From NCBI GenBank assembly GCA_036504215.1, contig DASXVO010000016.1, positions 188,001 to 252,000 of the forward strand: a stretch of DNA of 64,000 nt, given 5' to 3'. The notes beneath the pieces were generated by a model that saw nothing but the letters and a program-made list of their open reading frames with translations, was not told the DNA's origin and searched no databases. Numbering within the stretch: position 1 is the first letter of the stretch; each line of letters starts with the position of its first letter. Shown here piece after piece: positions 12,506 through 20,318 of the stretch. Both the position numbers and the translations under genes were made by a program. This DNA is from Vicinamibacterales bacterium. Lineage in GTDB: Bacteria > Acidobacteriota > Vicinamibacteria > Vicinamibacterales > Fen-181.

Positions 12506-13444
12506 ATGATCGTCGACATCAAGGCCAAGGGGTTCTTCGCTTACATCATGGGTCCGAATCGGGGCGACCTGCCCGAGCACGACGAGGTCGTTGCGTGCGC
12601 GTTGGCCGTGCCGGGCTGGCCCCACGACTACTGGGTGCGGATCCCGGAGAGCGTGCTGAAGGACGTGGAACAACTGCAGGCGCTCGACCCACGGCACATC
12701 ACCGACGTCGGGAACTACTGGGACGTGTCCCTCGACGGATGGGACGTGCGCATCCGGTTCCCCGGCTCGCTCGCCGGAAAGGTGCGAGAGCGGAGACGGC
12801 CGCACGACAAAGAAGGTATCCCTGAGAATCCGACGGAGTGCGACAGCTGGACGGGATTCGAGATGTTGCCCGACTACGAGGACGTTGCGGTGGGCGCGCG
12901 ACTGTCGTCACAGTGGGAATCACGCCGCCTCCACGTCGGGGTGTTCCGATTCTCGAACGGCGAGGTTGGATCGTGGCCCGATCAGTTCACGACGCACCGT
13001 ACGTGGGAGTGGTTGGACCGGAACAATGTCCGGCTCGTCCAGCCGATCACCGACACGACGCACTATCGATCCGACACGGTGACGTCGGCTGAACTGGAGT
13101 TCGGCCGGGACGGTCGCACCTGGCCAGTGTCGTTCCGGAACGAAGTCGAGATGGTCGAGTTGCAGTTGTGGTCGCAGCCCCATCCAGAATCGAAGAAGGA
13201 GGGCGACGTCGGGTATGCGCTCGACACGTATGCGCTGGAGCTGGCCCACATGCACGCGACCCTCCAGTTGTGCGATGTGGATTCGACCGTGGGCTGCGTG
13301 ATAGAACCGCAGATGCACACGATTCCGGCGGAGCAACAGCCCCGCGACTGTGGCTGGGCCACCAGTCGCTCGTTGCCCGCCGTGTACGGGTACAGGCCGC
13401 CCGGCAAGGTGAACTGCGGCACACGGAGGCTGTACTCGATCTGA
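12506..13444 (+). CDS. Uncharacterised protein of the sigma/CHAT cluster
   Basis: A 312-residue protein I do not recognise. It has no signal peptide or membrane helix and is acidic and aromatic-rich, with many Trp residues (for example GNYWDVSLDGWDVRIRF and THRTWEWLDRNN). The look is of a soluble mixed alpha/beta or beta-rich fold. A Cys/His-containing stretch appears near the C-terminus (QLCDVDSTVGCVIEPQMH, then CGWATSRS). The start is well supported: an ATG 6 bases after AAGGAGG. It lies 77 bp downstream of the CHAT gene on the same strand, so it could be an effector, substrate or accessory of that system, but position is the only evidence. A 60-bp gap separates it from a convergent DUF2891 gene. 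Confidence 0.7.
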   Translation: MIVDIKAKGFFAYIMGPNRGDLPEHDEVVACALAVPGWPHDYWVRIPESVLKDVEQLQALDPRHITDVGNYWDVSLDGWDVRIRFPGSLAGKVRERRRPHDKEGIPENPTECDSWTGFEMLPDYEDVAVGARLSSQWESRRLHVGVFRFSNGEVGSWPDQFTTHRTWEWLDRNNVRLVQPITDTTHYRSDTVTSAELEFGRDGRTWPVSFRNEVEMVELQLWSQPHPESKKEGDVGYALDTYALELAHMHATLQLCDVDSTVGCVIEPQMHTIPAEQQPRDCGWATSRSLPAVYGYRPPGKVNCGTRRLYSI

Positions 13445-13504
13445 CGTGGCCGGTGACCGGACAGGCGAGTCGGCGGTGTACCCGCCTTCCCGCCTTCCCG
13501 CGTG

Positions 13505-14620
13505 TCAGCGCGACGGCGCGACTGTCGTTCGAAGGCCGCGCTCGGTCGTCAGATACACCGCGAAGCTTCCCAGCCAGTGGCCGCCCTCGTAGTGTGCGCC
13601 AGTCACCGAGCGGAGGCCGGCTTCGCGATGCCGTGCCGCGGTCGCCCGAAGCGACGCCACTCGCGCGTCACCCGCCGGCAGGCCGGACGCGATCCCTTCG
13701 AGCATCCACGCACGACTCAAATTGAGGCCATCGAGGTGTGCCAGCTTCGGGTCGCCTGGATCGGTCACGACCGCAGGCACGACCCATCCGGCCGAGCCGT
13801 CCTTGGGAATGGACGGCAGGAACGCTGTGAGCCAGGCGCCATACTCGGCGGGTGCGAGCACGCGTCGCATGAGGTCGGCTTCCGAGAGGCAGGGCGACAG
13901 GAAGTCCTGGCCGGAGGGTTCCCACGTGAACGGGCACCCACGGTCCTGCAGGTAGAAGTCGCGGATTCGGGTCGAGAGCAGATCCGCGGTTGCCCGGTCG
14001 CCCGAGGTCCTGGCCCAATCGAGAACGAGGCCGAACGAAAAGGCCGTCTGATCGTGCTCGCCAATGCGAATCGGCCGCGACAGTTTTGGCAACCAGTCCC
14101 TCAGCCTCGTCACGGCCGCGTCCTCGAGCGGTTTCAACGTGTCCGACCAGGCCTGTGCCTGTGGGTCGTGCCACTCGCGCAACTCGGCAGCCAGTTGCAG
14201 CAGCCAGGCGAGGCCGTACGGACGCTCGAAGCTCGCACGTCCGGCGCCCTTGATGTACGCCACCTCGCCGGCGATGTGCGCGGGCGTGAGGCTCTCGGCG
14301 ACCGCACCACGGGCCTTCGCTGCGAAGTCAGCGTCTGGAACCGTCCGGGCCAGGCGGACCAGCAGCCAGTGGCCGTGCACGGAGGAGTGCCAGTCGTAGC
14401 AGCCGTAGAACGCCGGCGTCAGCACGCTCGGTGCCTGCACGTCGCCCGGGCCGTTCAGCACGTGCGCAATCTTGTTCGGGTATTCCTTGTGCACGCAATC
14501 GAGCGCGAGCGCGGCAAACCGCGACGCGGCAGCCCCATCGAACCGGGCGGGCGGCTGCGCGGACGACGAAAGCACACAACTCAGCCATAGACCAACAGCC
14601 AGCAGCGCGCGTTTGTTCAC
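13505..14620 (-). CDS. Exported DUF2891 family protein
   Basis: A 371-residue protein that looks like the DUF2891 family, whose members have an alpha-helical fold and unknown function. Conserved-looking stretches include YDWHSSVHGHWLLVRL, GHDQ-type EHDQTAFSFGL, FLSPCLSEADLM and GAHYEGGHWLGSFAVY. An N-terminal signal peptide (LLAVGLWLSCVLSSSAQ) predicts export. The GTG start at 14620 was preferred over an upstream ATG because AAGGAGG stands 6 bases before it and the signal peptide then begins correctly. Its start codon lies only 34 bp from that of the divergent DinB gene. No enzymatic role is claimed. Confidence 0.8.
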   Translation of the reverse strand: MNKRALLAVGLWLSCVLSSSAQPPARFDGAAASRFAALALDCVHKEYPNKIAHVLNGPGDVQAPSVLTPAFYGCYDWHSSVHGHWLLVRLARTVPDADFAAKARGAVAESLTPAHIAGEVAYIKGAGRASFERPYGLAWLLQLAAELREWHDPQAQAWSDTLKPLEDAAVTRLRDWLPKLSRPIRIGEHDQTAFSFGLVLDWARTSGDRATADLLSTRIRDFYLQDRGCPFTWEPSGQDFLSPCLSEADLMRRVLAPAEYGAWLTAFLPSIPKDGSAGWVVPAVVTDPGDPKLAHLDGLNLSRAWMLEGIASGLPAGDARVASLRATAARHREAGLRSVTGAHYEGGHWLGSFAVYLTTERGLRTTVAPSR

Positions 14621-14641
14621 GACGGTCCTCCTTGGGGGCGC

Positions 14642-14647
14642 TATTAT
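14642..14647 (+). promoter_or_regulatory. Candidate -10 box for leaderless DinB mRNA
   Basis: TATTAT at 14642-14647 lies 7 bases before the ATG at 14655, where a -10 box would put the transcript start at the initiation codon. No Shine-Dalgarno is present at that ATG and no convincing -35 was found. Confidence 0.3.
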
Positions 14648-14654
14648 GGCACTC

Positions 14655-15131
14655 ATGAACCCCTATCAGGACGATCTTGGCGATCGCGATCCCATTGCCG
14701 CACTGGCCGAGACCCCCTGGCGCATCCGCGCGATCGTCTCGGCGCTCACGCCCACGCAACTGCATCGAAGCTATGCGCCGGGCAAATGGACCGCCGCCCA
14801 ACTGCTCATCCACCTTGCCCACGTCGAGCTCGCGTTCGGCGTTCGCGCCCGCATGGCGCTCACCACGGACCACTACGTCATCCAGCCGTTCGAGCAGGAC
14901 GCGTGGATGGCGCGAGAACCGATGATCGATGCACGGGCGGCACTGGCCGCGTACGAAGGTCTGCGAGCGATGAACCTGGCGCTCTTTCGCAGTCTCACGC
15001 CCGAGGAACGCGCACGCCCAGTCACGCATCCCGAGCGCGGCACGATCACGCCGGCGGACATCTTCGCGGTGATGGCCGGCCACGAACTCCATCACGTGCC
15101 GCACTTCGAGTTGATCGCCAGGAACAGCTGA
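14655..15131 (+). CDS. DinB family putative metal-dependent protein
   Basis: About 158 residues of the DinB/YfiT four-helix-bundle superfamily, whose members are thiol transferases or uncharacterised stress-related proteins. The usual three-His metal site can be matched to QLLIHLAHVELAFG and AGHELHHVPHFELI. PGKWTAAQLL is the typical first-helix signature. An in-frame ATG at 14646 would add three residues. The later ATG is preferred because it starts the usual MNPY-type N-terminus and sits 7 bases after a TATTAT. Its divergent neighbour is a DUF2891 gene. About 200 bp of non-coding sequence follow before the next gene, with nothing notable. Confidence 0.82.
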   Translation: MNPYQDDLGDRDPIAALAETPWRIRAIVSALTPTQLHRSYAPGKWTAAQLLIHLAHVELAFGVRARMALTTDHYVIQPFEQDAWMAREPMIDARAALAAYEGLRAMNLALFRSLTPEERARPVTHPERGTITPADIFAVMAGHELHHVPHFELIARNS

Positions 15132-15333
15132 GCGAACCTGCAGCCTCTCGACTGCGCCCTCCGGATCTCGCAGCTACTCCTGGCCGACCTGCGGTTCACT
15201 CTGGCTGTTTCTCGACGATCGCGCTGGCGGAGGGCACAGCGTTCGCGGCTCTGCTCAGGGTCTGGCCCGGGGCGGGGGCTGCGTCCTTCGTTGTCCGCCG
15301 AGGATGGAGTTCTCGAAAGCTTGCGAGCGGCGA

Positions 15334-17982
15334 CTACTTGCGGAAGGTGACCGTCAGTCCCACCGGTGCGGCCAGCGTGACCATGACGGTGTAGCGCACC
15401 TCGCCGTACCTGGGATGGCGAAAGACCACTTCGTGCGGGCCGAGCGGCGTCGGGAGGCTGGCCATCGGCGTCTGGCCGATCACCTTCCCGTCGAGCGTCA
15501 CCTCGGCGGTCTGGTCGGCGTAGAGATTCATCATGCCGAGCGGCAGTTCCAGCGGAACAATGACGAACTGGCCAGGCGCGACATCGACGAATTGCGGCAG
15601 TTTCAAGGCCAGCGCCTGATTGACGAAACTGAACGTGTGCCGGCCGGGCGATACCATGACGGGAGCGTTGCCGGTCGTACCGAGCAACCGCGCCTCTTCG
15701 TACACCTTCAGTTCGAACGGCGCGGCCACTTTGATCCACGACACCGTGGGCACGGCAAGCGTCGAGATCTTGCCGGGCTCGACGACGACGTGCACTTCCT
15801 GCGTCCCGAGCGAGGTCTCCACGAACATCGCATGGTCACCGGGCTCGAGGTCCGTCACTCGCAGCGGTGTCTGGCCGACGAGGTTGCCGTCCAGGGAGAT
15901 CTTCCCCGGAATCGGGTAGGTTGTGAGACGCAGGCCGCCCCGTTGATTGCCGCGTGGCAGCGACATCGTCGCGGTGATCTGGCGGTCGGAGACGACCGTG
16001 ATCCGTTTCGAGCTCACTGACCCGCCGCTGCGCCATTCGAGCTGGTGAGGGCCGGCGCGGAGTACGAGCGTCGTTGGTGTCCGGCCCCGTGGCTCACCAT
16101 CCACGGCAATCTCGGCACCCGCGGGGTCCGAACCCACCTTCACCGTCCCGAACGACGCGCCTCCGAATCCTTCCCCGTTCCAGAACCGCGGCGCGTAGAC
16201 GAGGGCCAGGGAGCCGATCAGCACCAGCACGGCGAGCACGAGCAGCTGCCGGATCCGCTTCAGGGCGCCAGCCCCGGTGGGACGCCACTGCATCCGCCGC
16301 CGCGGCTCCGGACTCTCGGGACGCGCGACCGGCGCGGGTTCGTCGGAGAATGTCTCGGCGATCCGTTCGGCCTTCGTCGCATGGACGTCGTCGCCGACGG
16401 CCAGCACCTCGCCTTCAGCCTCGGTACCGACGAAGGGCGCGGCGTCCCGCTCCAGCCGATGCGCATGGTCGGGCCGTCCGCCCCAACCGTCCGAATCCGT
16501 GATGATTTCCACGGTGGCCGGGAGAATGCTGGTCCAGATCGGCGACGGGGACGTTAGGAGCGGAACAGGCTCAGCAGGACGAGGGGCTGGCTCTTCCGCC
16601 TTCGCTGGCGGCGGGGCTGCCTCGGCGCGCTGCCAGGCGTTGCTGGCGGGGGTTGCCGGCGTCGACTCCGGCGCGGCGACCAGCGCGGACATCGAGTCCT
16701 TCGGTGCCCCCGCACCCTCCGGGTTGAACGCCTCGAGCAATGTAGCCGCGCTCTGCGAGGGCACGGCGACCGGCCAGGGTCCGAACGGGTCGGTCACGAG
16801 ATCCGCCGGAGACTCGCCCGCAGGAGCGACCATCGGAAGAGTCGGCGATCCCGCATCGACATCCGGCGGCGCGGCGGGCTCAGCAGTGCCACCTCCAGCC
16901 GCTGTGGGGCCAGGCTCGGGCGTGCGCCCCACGACAGCCTGCTCCCATTGGTCCGGCCGCAGCATGGCAAGCGCCGATGCAGGCGCGGCTGGTGGGACGG
17001 GTGGCGCCGCGTCAACCGGCGGCTTTTCGCGCGCCTCGACTGGCCTGGCGGCGGATGGAGGGCCTGGCGGCGGCGCCGCGGCGGCCGACTCACAATCGAG
17101 GACGAACGCCTCCCAGTCGGTCGACGACGGGCTGTCTCGCTGCCCCTCGCTCCAGAGCTGCGCGAGCGCCTTCTGCGCCTCGACGAGCGTATTGAATGCG
17201 TTCTTGTCCTTGGCGGACAACATGCGGCCCAGCCAGCCGCGCAGTCCCTGACCGAGCGCCGACGTGACGCCGGTGGCGTCGGTTTCCGTCACGTCGTCGA
17301 GCAGGCCGAAAACGCCTTCCGGATACTCGTCCACGCCGATCGGCCGTCCGAGCAACACCGCGAGCACGATCAGGCCGAGTTGGACGAGATCCATGCGCCG
17401 ACCGAGTTCTCTCGATTCGGTGTCGGTCACGGCCGCCAGGCGGAACTCACGCCACAGGTGGCGGACACCCCAGCTCGGGATCCCCTGCGCGACCACCGAC
17501 CCGAGGACGTGCTCGGCAATCACGATGCGGCCCGCGCCGGTCAGGACCACCCGTTCGGGGCCGAGGGCGCCGTGGAACACGTCCGGGGCGAAGTCGTGCA
17601 GCAGCGCAAGCCCCGCCATCAACTGGCGGGTCAGGTACAGCGCCCCGCCCGCTCGCGGACAAAGACCGGTTCGGCCGGCCACGCTCAGAATCTCGGACAG
17701 GCGCGGCCCCGGCACGTGCGCAGAGATGAGCGCAATCCGGTCGTCCCGTTCCGGGAGGTGCTGGGTACCACGGATCCGGGCGTAGGCCGCGTGGCGGAAG
17801 TTCGCCAGCCGCATGACACGGTCCTTGAGTGCAGCCTCGAAGAAGGGAGCTCCCGCGAGTTCACGGCGGAAGACGAGGTATTCGAGGAGGGCGCCCGACG
17901 GCTGGGCGGCGACGAGGCGCTCACCGAGGGGGTCCGGAAAGCCCGGGACGTCGGTCATCGATTCAGGCACCGACACGGCCAT
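15334..17982 (-). CDS. Pseudokinase-PEGA transmembrane protein
   Basis: An 882-residue protein. The N-terminal third (about 1-290) has the outline of a Ser/Thr protein kinase, but catalytic motifs are replaced: the HRDLKP position reads HGALGPERVVL, the DFG position reads IAEHVLG, and no glycine-rich loop is evident, so it is probably catalytically dead. A long Pro/Ala-rich linker (about 300-480) precedes a transmembrane helix near 575-598 (LLVLAVLVLIGSLALVYA). The exported C-terminus holds three clear PEGA-like repeats, for example DPAGAEIAVDGEPRGRTP, GKISLDGNLVGQTPL and AEVTLDGKVIGQTPM, and one weaker copy. It may act as a scaffold or envelope sensor. The ATG at 17982 lacks an obvious Shine-Dalgarno. 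The last 24 residues before an alternative ATG at 17958 are optional. Confidence 0.78.
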   Translation of the reverse strand: MAVSVPESMTDVPGFPDPLGERLVAAQPSGALLEYLVFRRELAGAPFFEAALKDRVMRLANFRHAAYARIRGTQHLPERDDRIALISAHVPGPRLSEILSVAGRTGLCPRAGGALYLTRQLMAGLALLHDFAPDVFHGALGPERVVLTGAGRIVIAEHVLGSVVAQGIPSWGVRHLWREFRLAAVTDTESRELGRRMDLVQLGLIVLAVLLGRPIGVDEYPEGVFGLLDDVTETDATGVTSALGQGLRGWLGRMLSAKDKNAFNTLVEAQKALAQLWSEGQRDSPSSTDWEAFVLDCESAAAAPPPGPPSAARPVEAREKPPVDAAPPVPPAAPASALAMLRPDQWEQAVVGRTPEPGPTAAGGGTAEPAAPPDVDAGSPTLPMVAPAGESPADLVTDPFGPWPVAVPSQSAATLLEAFNPEGAGAPKDSMSALVAAPESTPATPASNAWQRAEAAPPPAKAEEPAPRPAEPVPLLTSPSPIWTSILPATVEIITDSDGWGGRPDHAHRLERDAAPFVGTEAEGEVLAVGDDVHATKAERIAETFSDEPAPVARPESPEPRRRMQWRPTGAGALKRIRQLLVLAVLVLIGSLALVYAPRFWNGEGFGGASFGTVKVGSDPAGAEIAVDGEPRGRTPTTLVLRAGPHQLEWRSGGSVSSKRITVVSDRQITATMSLPRGNQRGGLRLTTYPIPGKISLDGNLVGQTPLRVTDLEPGDHAMFVETSLGTQEVHVVVEPGKISTLAVPTVSWIKVAAPFELKVYEEARLLGTTGNAPVMVSPGRHTFSFVNQALALKLPQFVDVAPGQFVIVPLELPLGMMNLYADQTAEVTLDGKVIGQTPMASLPTPLGPHEVVFRHPRYGEVRYTVMVTLAAPVGLTVTFRK

Positions 17983-18257
17983 GGTTCATATATCGGTTCG
18001 ACGCCGATCAAAGTGTTGGGGCTGAGCAGGAATGCTGGCCGCGCGGGCGAAACGGAGCGTGGCCGGTCGCGCGGGACGACGCCCATGTGGCTGCAGGCAT
18101 GTTTTGGGTCCGGCCGCCAGTCACGCTCCACCCCAGGAATCGGCCATCTCCACCACTTCTTGATGGTGCGTTCGCGACACACCGGGCGCACCCGGCGCCG
18201 GTGTAAGATGGATCCTATCCGCACACGTCAGATGTGTCTCCAACCGGAGGTCGCTCC

Positions 18258-18800
18258 ATGAGCGCTTTCAGCGTCGTTTGCACGTCGCTCGGCCTGTTGC
18301 TGGCCGTTGCGGCGGCGGTGCAAGCCCAGCCGGTCGGCGAACTGAAGCCGGGCGATGTCGCCCCGGCGTTCGCGCTGCCCGGGTCCGACGGCAAGACCTA
18401 CAACCTGTCCGATTTCAAGGGCAAGAAGGCCGTGGTGCTCGCCTGGTTCCCCAAGGCGTTCACCGGAGGCTGAACGGCAGAGTGCAAGTCGCTCCGTGAG
18501 AGCGGCGACGAGATTCGCAAGTCCGGCGTGGCGTATTTCACCGCGTCGGTCGATTCACCGGACACCAACAAGAAGTTCGCGGAATCCCTCGAGCTCGATT
18601 ATCCCATCCTGAGCGATCCGGGCAAGGACGTCGCGCGCGCCTACGGCGTGGTGGGAGGCGACAAGGCGTATGCCTCGCGCTGGACGTTCTACATCGGGAG
18701 GGACGGGAAGATCCTCTACATCGACAAGAGCGTCAGCCCGGCAGCGCACGGCAAGGATGTCGTCGAGCGGCTGAAGGCTCTGGGGATCACAGGAGGCTGA
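18258..18800 (+). CDS. Exported peroxiredoxin, probable selenoprotein (TGA at codon 72)
   Basis: A 180-residue thioredoxin-fold peroxiredoxin of the AhpC-TSA/BCP type, expected to reduce peroxides. A signal peptide ([19 protein letters not shown]) predicts export. The frame is interrupted by one TGA at 18471-18473 and then continues to 18800 with perfect family similarity. The TGA falls exactly at the peroxidatic cysteine (WFPKAFTGG-[TGA]-TAEC), with a resolving-type C76 four residues on. Downstream the fold is intact ([37 protein letters not shown]). A SECIS-like hairpin follows the TGA. Selenocysteine at position 72 is therefore the favoured reading; a nonsense mutation is the alternative. 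The ATG at 18258 follows GGAGG by 7 bases. The 3' end overlaps the convergent Nudix gene by 14 bp. Confidence 0.8.
18488..18506 (+). other. SECIS-like hairpin
   Basis: GTCGCTC (18488-18494) and GAGCGGC (18500-18506) pair over 7 bp (one G-U pair) around a 5-base loop CGTGA. The loop starts 21 nucleotides after the in-frame TGA and has a G at its second position. As I know the bacterial SECIS pattern (stem just downstream of UGA, loop about 16-37 nt away, G among the first two loop bases), this fits. No folding program was run. Confidence 0.6.
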
Positions 18801-19404
18801 GGAACTCGGACAGGACCATCGCCGTCGCGCCCCAGAGCATCGTGCCGTGGACATCGAGATACGGGATGTCCACCTCGATGCCCTCGCGGGCGCGGCGGTC
18901 GCGCTTGTGGCGAACCCGCGAGAGGTCGAGTGTCCCGATCGGCACCTCCAGAATCTGCTCCACCTCGCTGTCGGCCGGCCGGAGCACGGGCCGATGGTCC
19001 GTCACAGCCACGACGACATTCAGCATGAAGCCGCTGACTGGAATGTGGAGCGGGGTCAGCCGCCCGAGCACGCGGACCCCACCAGGATCGAGCCCCACCT
19101 CCTCCTGCGCCTCACGCAGCGCGGCAGACTCGAGCGTTTCGCCCGGCTCGAGCGCGCCGCCAGGCAGCGAGACCTGGCCCGCGTGGCTCGGCAACCGGCT
19201 GGACCGCACGGTCAGCACAACGTGCGGAACGCCATCGACCGGAAACACGAGCAACAACGCGGCGGCGACACGCGATTCCTCGGGCGACACGCCCGGCACC
19301 CACCCCGGCCGCGGCTGGGGGGCCATGCGTAGTTGCGCCTCCGTCCCGGGGAGTGGCCCCGCCAGGCCGACGCGCAATCGTTCTTCGACCTCACGAAACG
19401 TCAT
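18787..19404 (-). CDS. Nudix hydrolase, CoA pyrophosphatase type
   Basis: A 205-residue Nudix protein. The Nudix box is complete at about residues 82-105 (GALEPGETLESAALREAQEE, then VGL). It is preceded by RSSRLPSHAGQVSLPGG, the motif typical of the CoA/acyl-CoA pyrophosphatase subfamily, which cleaves CoA into phosphopantetheine and 3',5'-ADP. The ATG at 19404 is taken as start; an upstream in-frame GTG at 19425 would add seven residues, and neither has a strong Shine-Dalgarno. Its 3' end overlaps the peroxiredoxin gene by 14 bp in convergent orientation. It is divergent from the cyanophycinase gene with 79 bp between. Confidence 0.9.
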   Translation of the reverse strand: MTFREVEERLRVGLAGPLPGTEAQLRMAPQPRPGWVPGVSPEESRVAAALLLVFPVDGVPHVVLTVRSSRLPSHAGQVSLPGGALEPGETLESAALREAQEEVGLDPGGVRVLGRLTPLHIPVSGFMLNVVVAVTDHRPVLRPADSEVEQILEVPIGTLDLSRVRHKRDRRAREGIEVDIPYLDVHGTMLWGATAMVLSEFLSLL

Positions 19405-19483
19405 CGCTCTTGTTGTACCATTCACCTGCGAGTGCGGACCCGGACTGGCTTTCTACTATCTCATTTTCACCGCAGGAGTGGTC

Positions 19484-20308
19484 ATGCGTCGAGTCGTACT
19501 CATCGCGTCGGTGGCGCTCGTCTGCAGCGTTGCGTCGGTCATGGCACAGTCGGCACCGGTCACGCCCAAGGGCCACCTGCTCATCGTCGGTGGCGCGCTC
19601 GGCACGACCGAGGACATCTTCGAGCGCGCGGTCAGGACGGCCGGCGGGGCCGCCGGGATGGTCGTGGTTCTTCCGCAGGCGTCGGAACTTGCTGATACCG
19701 GCCAGAGCAACGTGCAGATGTGGAAGAAGGCCGGATTCGGCAAGGCGGTCTCGATCGACCCGAAGCACTCCGCGGCTGCCCTTGCCGCGATCGAGCAGGC
19801 GACGTTCATCTGGTTCCCCGGCGGTGACCAGAACCGGTTGACGAAGGCCTGGGCAGGCACCGGCATCCCGGCGGCCATCCGAGCCCGATATGTCGAGGGC
19901 GCGCTCGTGGGTGGATCGAGCGCCGGCGCGGCCGTGATGTCCACCGTCATGATCACCGGCGAGGCCGACCTCCAGAGCATCACCAGCGGCAGGACCAGAC
20001 TGGCTCCTGGCTTCGCGCTGTGGCCTGGCGTCCTCGTCGATCAGCATTTCCTGAAACGCCAGCGCTCGAACCGGCTGATCAGCGCGGTCCTCGGCCACCC
20101 GGATCTCGTCGGCGTCGGCATCGACGAGGCGACGGCTGTGTTCGTGTCAGGACGCGAGTTCGAGGTGCTGGGCAAGAGCAGCGTCGTCGTCGTCGACGCG
20201 CGCACGGCAGAGGTCGATCAGACCGGGGCCGGCCAACTCGCCACCGGTCGAAACCTGAAGGTGAGCGTGCTCAAGGCGGGGATGAGGTTCAGCCTCGACC
20301 GGGAGTAG
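19484..20308 (+). CDS. Exported cyanophycinase-like S51 peptidase
   Basis: A 274-residue protein of the peptidase S51 family, whose cyanophycinases cleave the Asp-Arg storage polymer into dipeptides. The nucleophile lies in GGSSAGAAVM (S146 by alignment with GTSAGA). The N-terminus GHLLIVGGALGTTEDIFER and the FPGGDQNRL and GRTRLAPGF stretches are typical of the family. A signal peptide (VVLIASVALVCSVASVMAQ) predicts export, as in the extracellular branch of cyanophycinases. AGGAG stands 5 bases before the ATG. No cyanophycin synthetase is present in the window, so an exogenous substrate is likely. The stop lies 10 bp from the convergent kinase gene. Confidence 0.9.
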   Translation: MRRVVLIASVALVCSVASVMAQSAPVTPKGHLLIVGGALGTTEDIFERAVRTAGGAAGMVVVLPQASELADTGQSNVQMWKKAGFGKAVSIDPKHSAAALAAIEQATFIWFPGGDQNRLTKAWAGTGIPAAIRARYVEGALVGGSSAGAAVMSTVMITGEADLQSITSGRTRLAPGFALWPGVLVDQHFLKRQRSNRLISAVLGHPDLVGVGIDEATAVFVSGREFEVLGKSSVVVVDARTAEVDQTGAGQLATGRNLKVSVLKAGMRFSLDRE

Positions 20309-20318
20309 GCCGACACGG

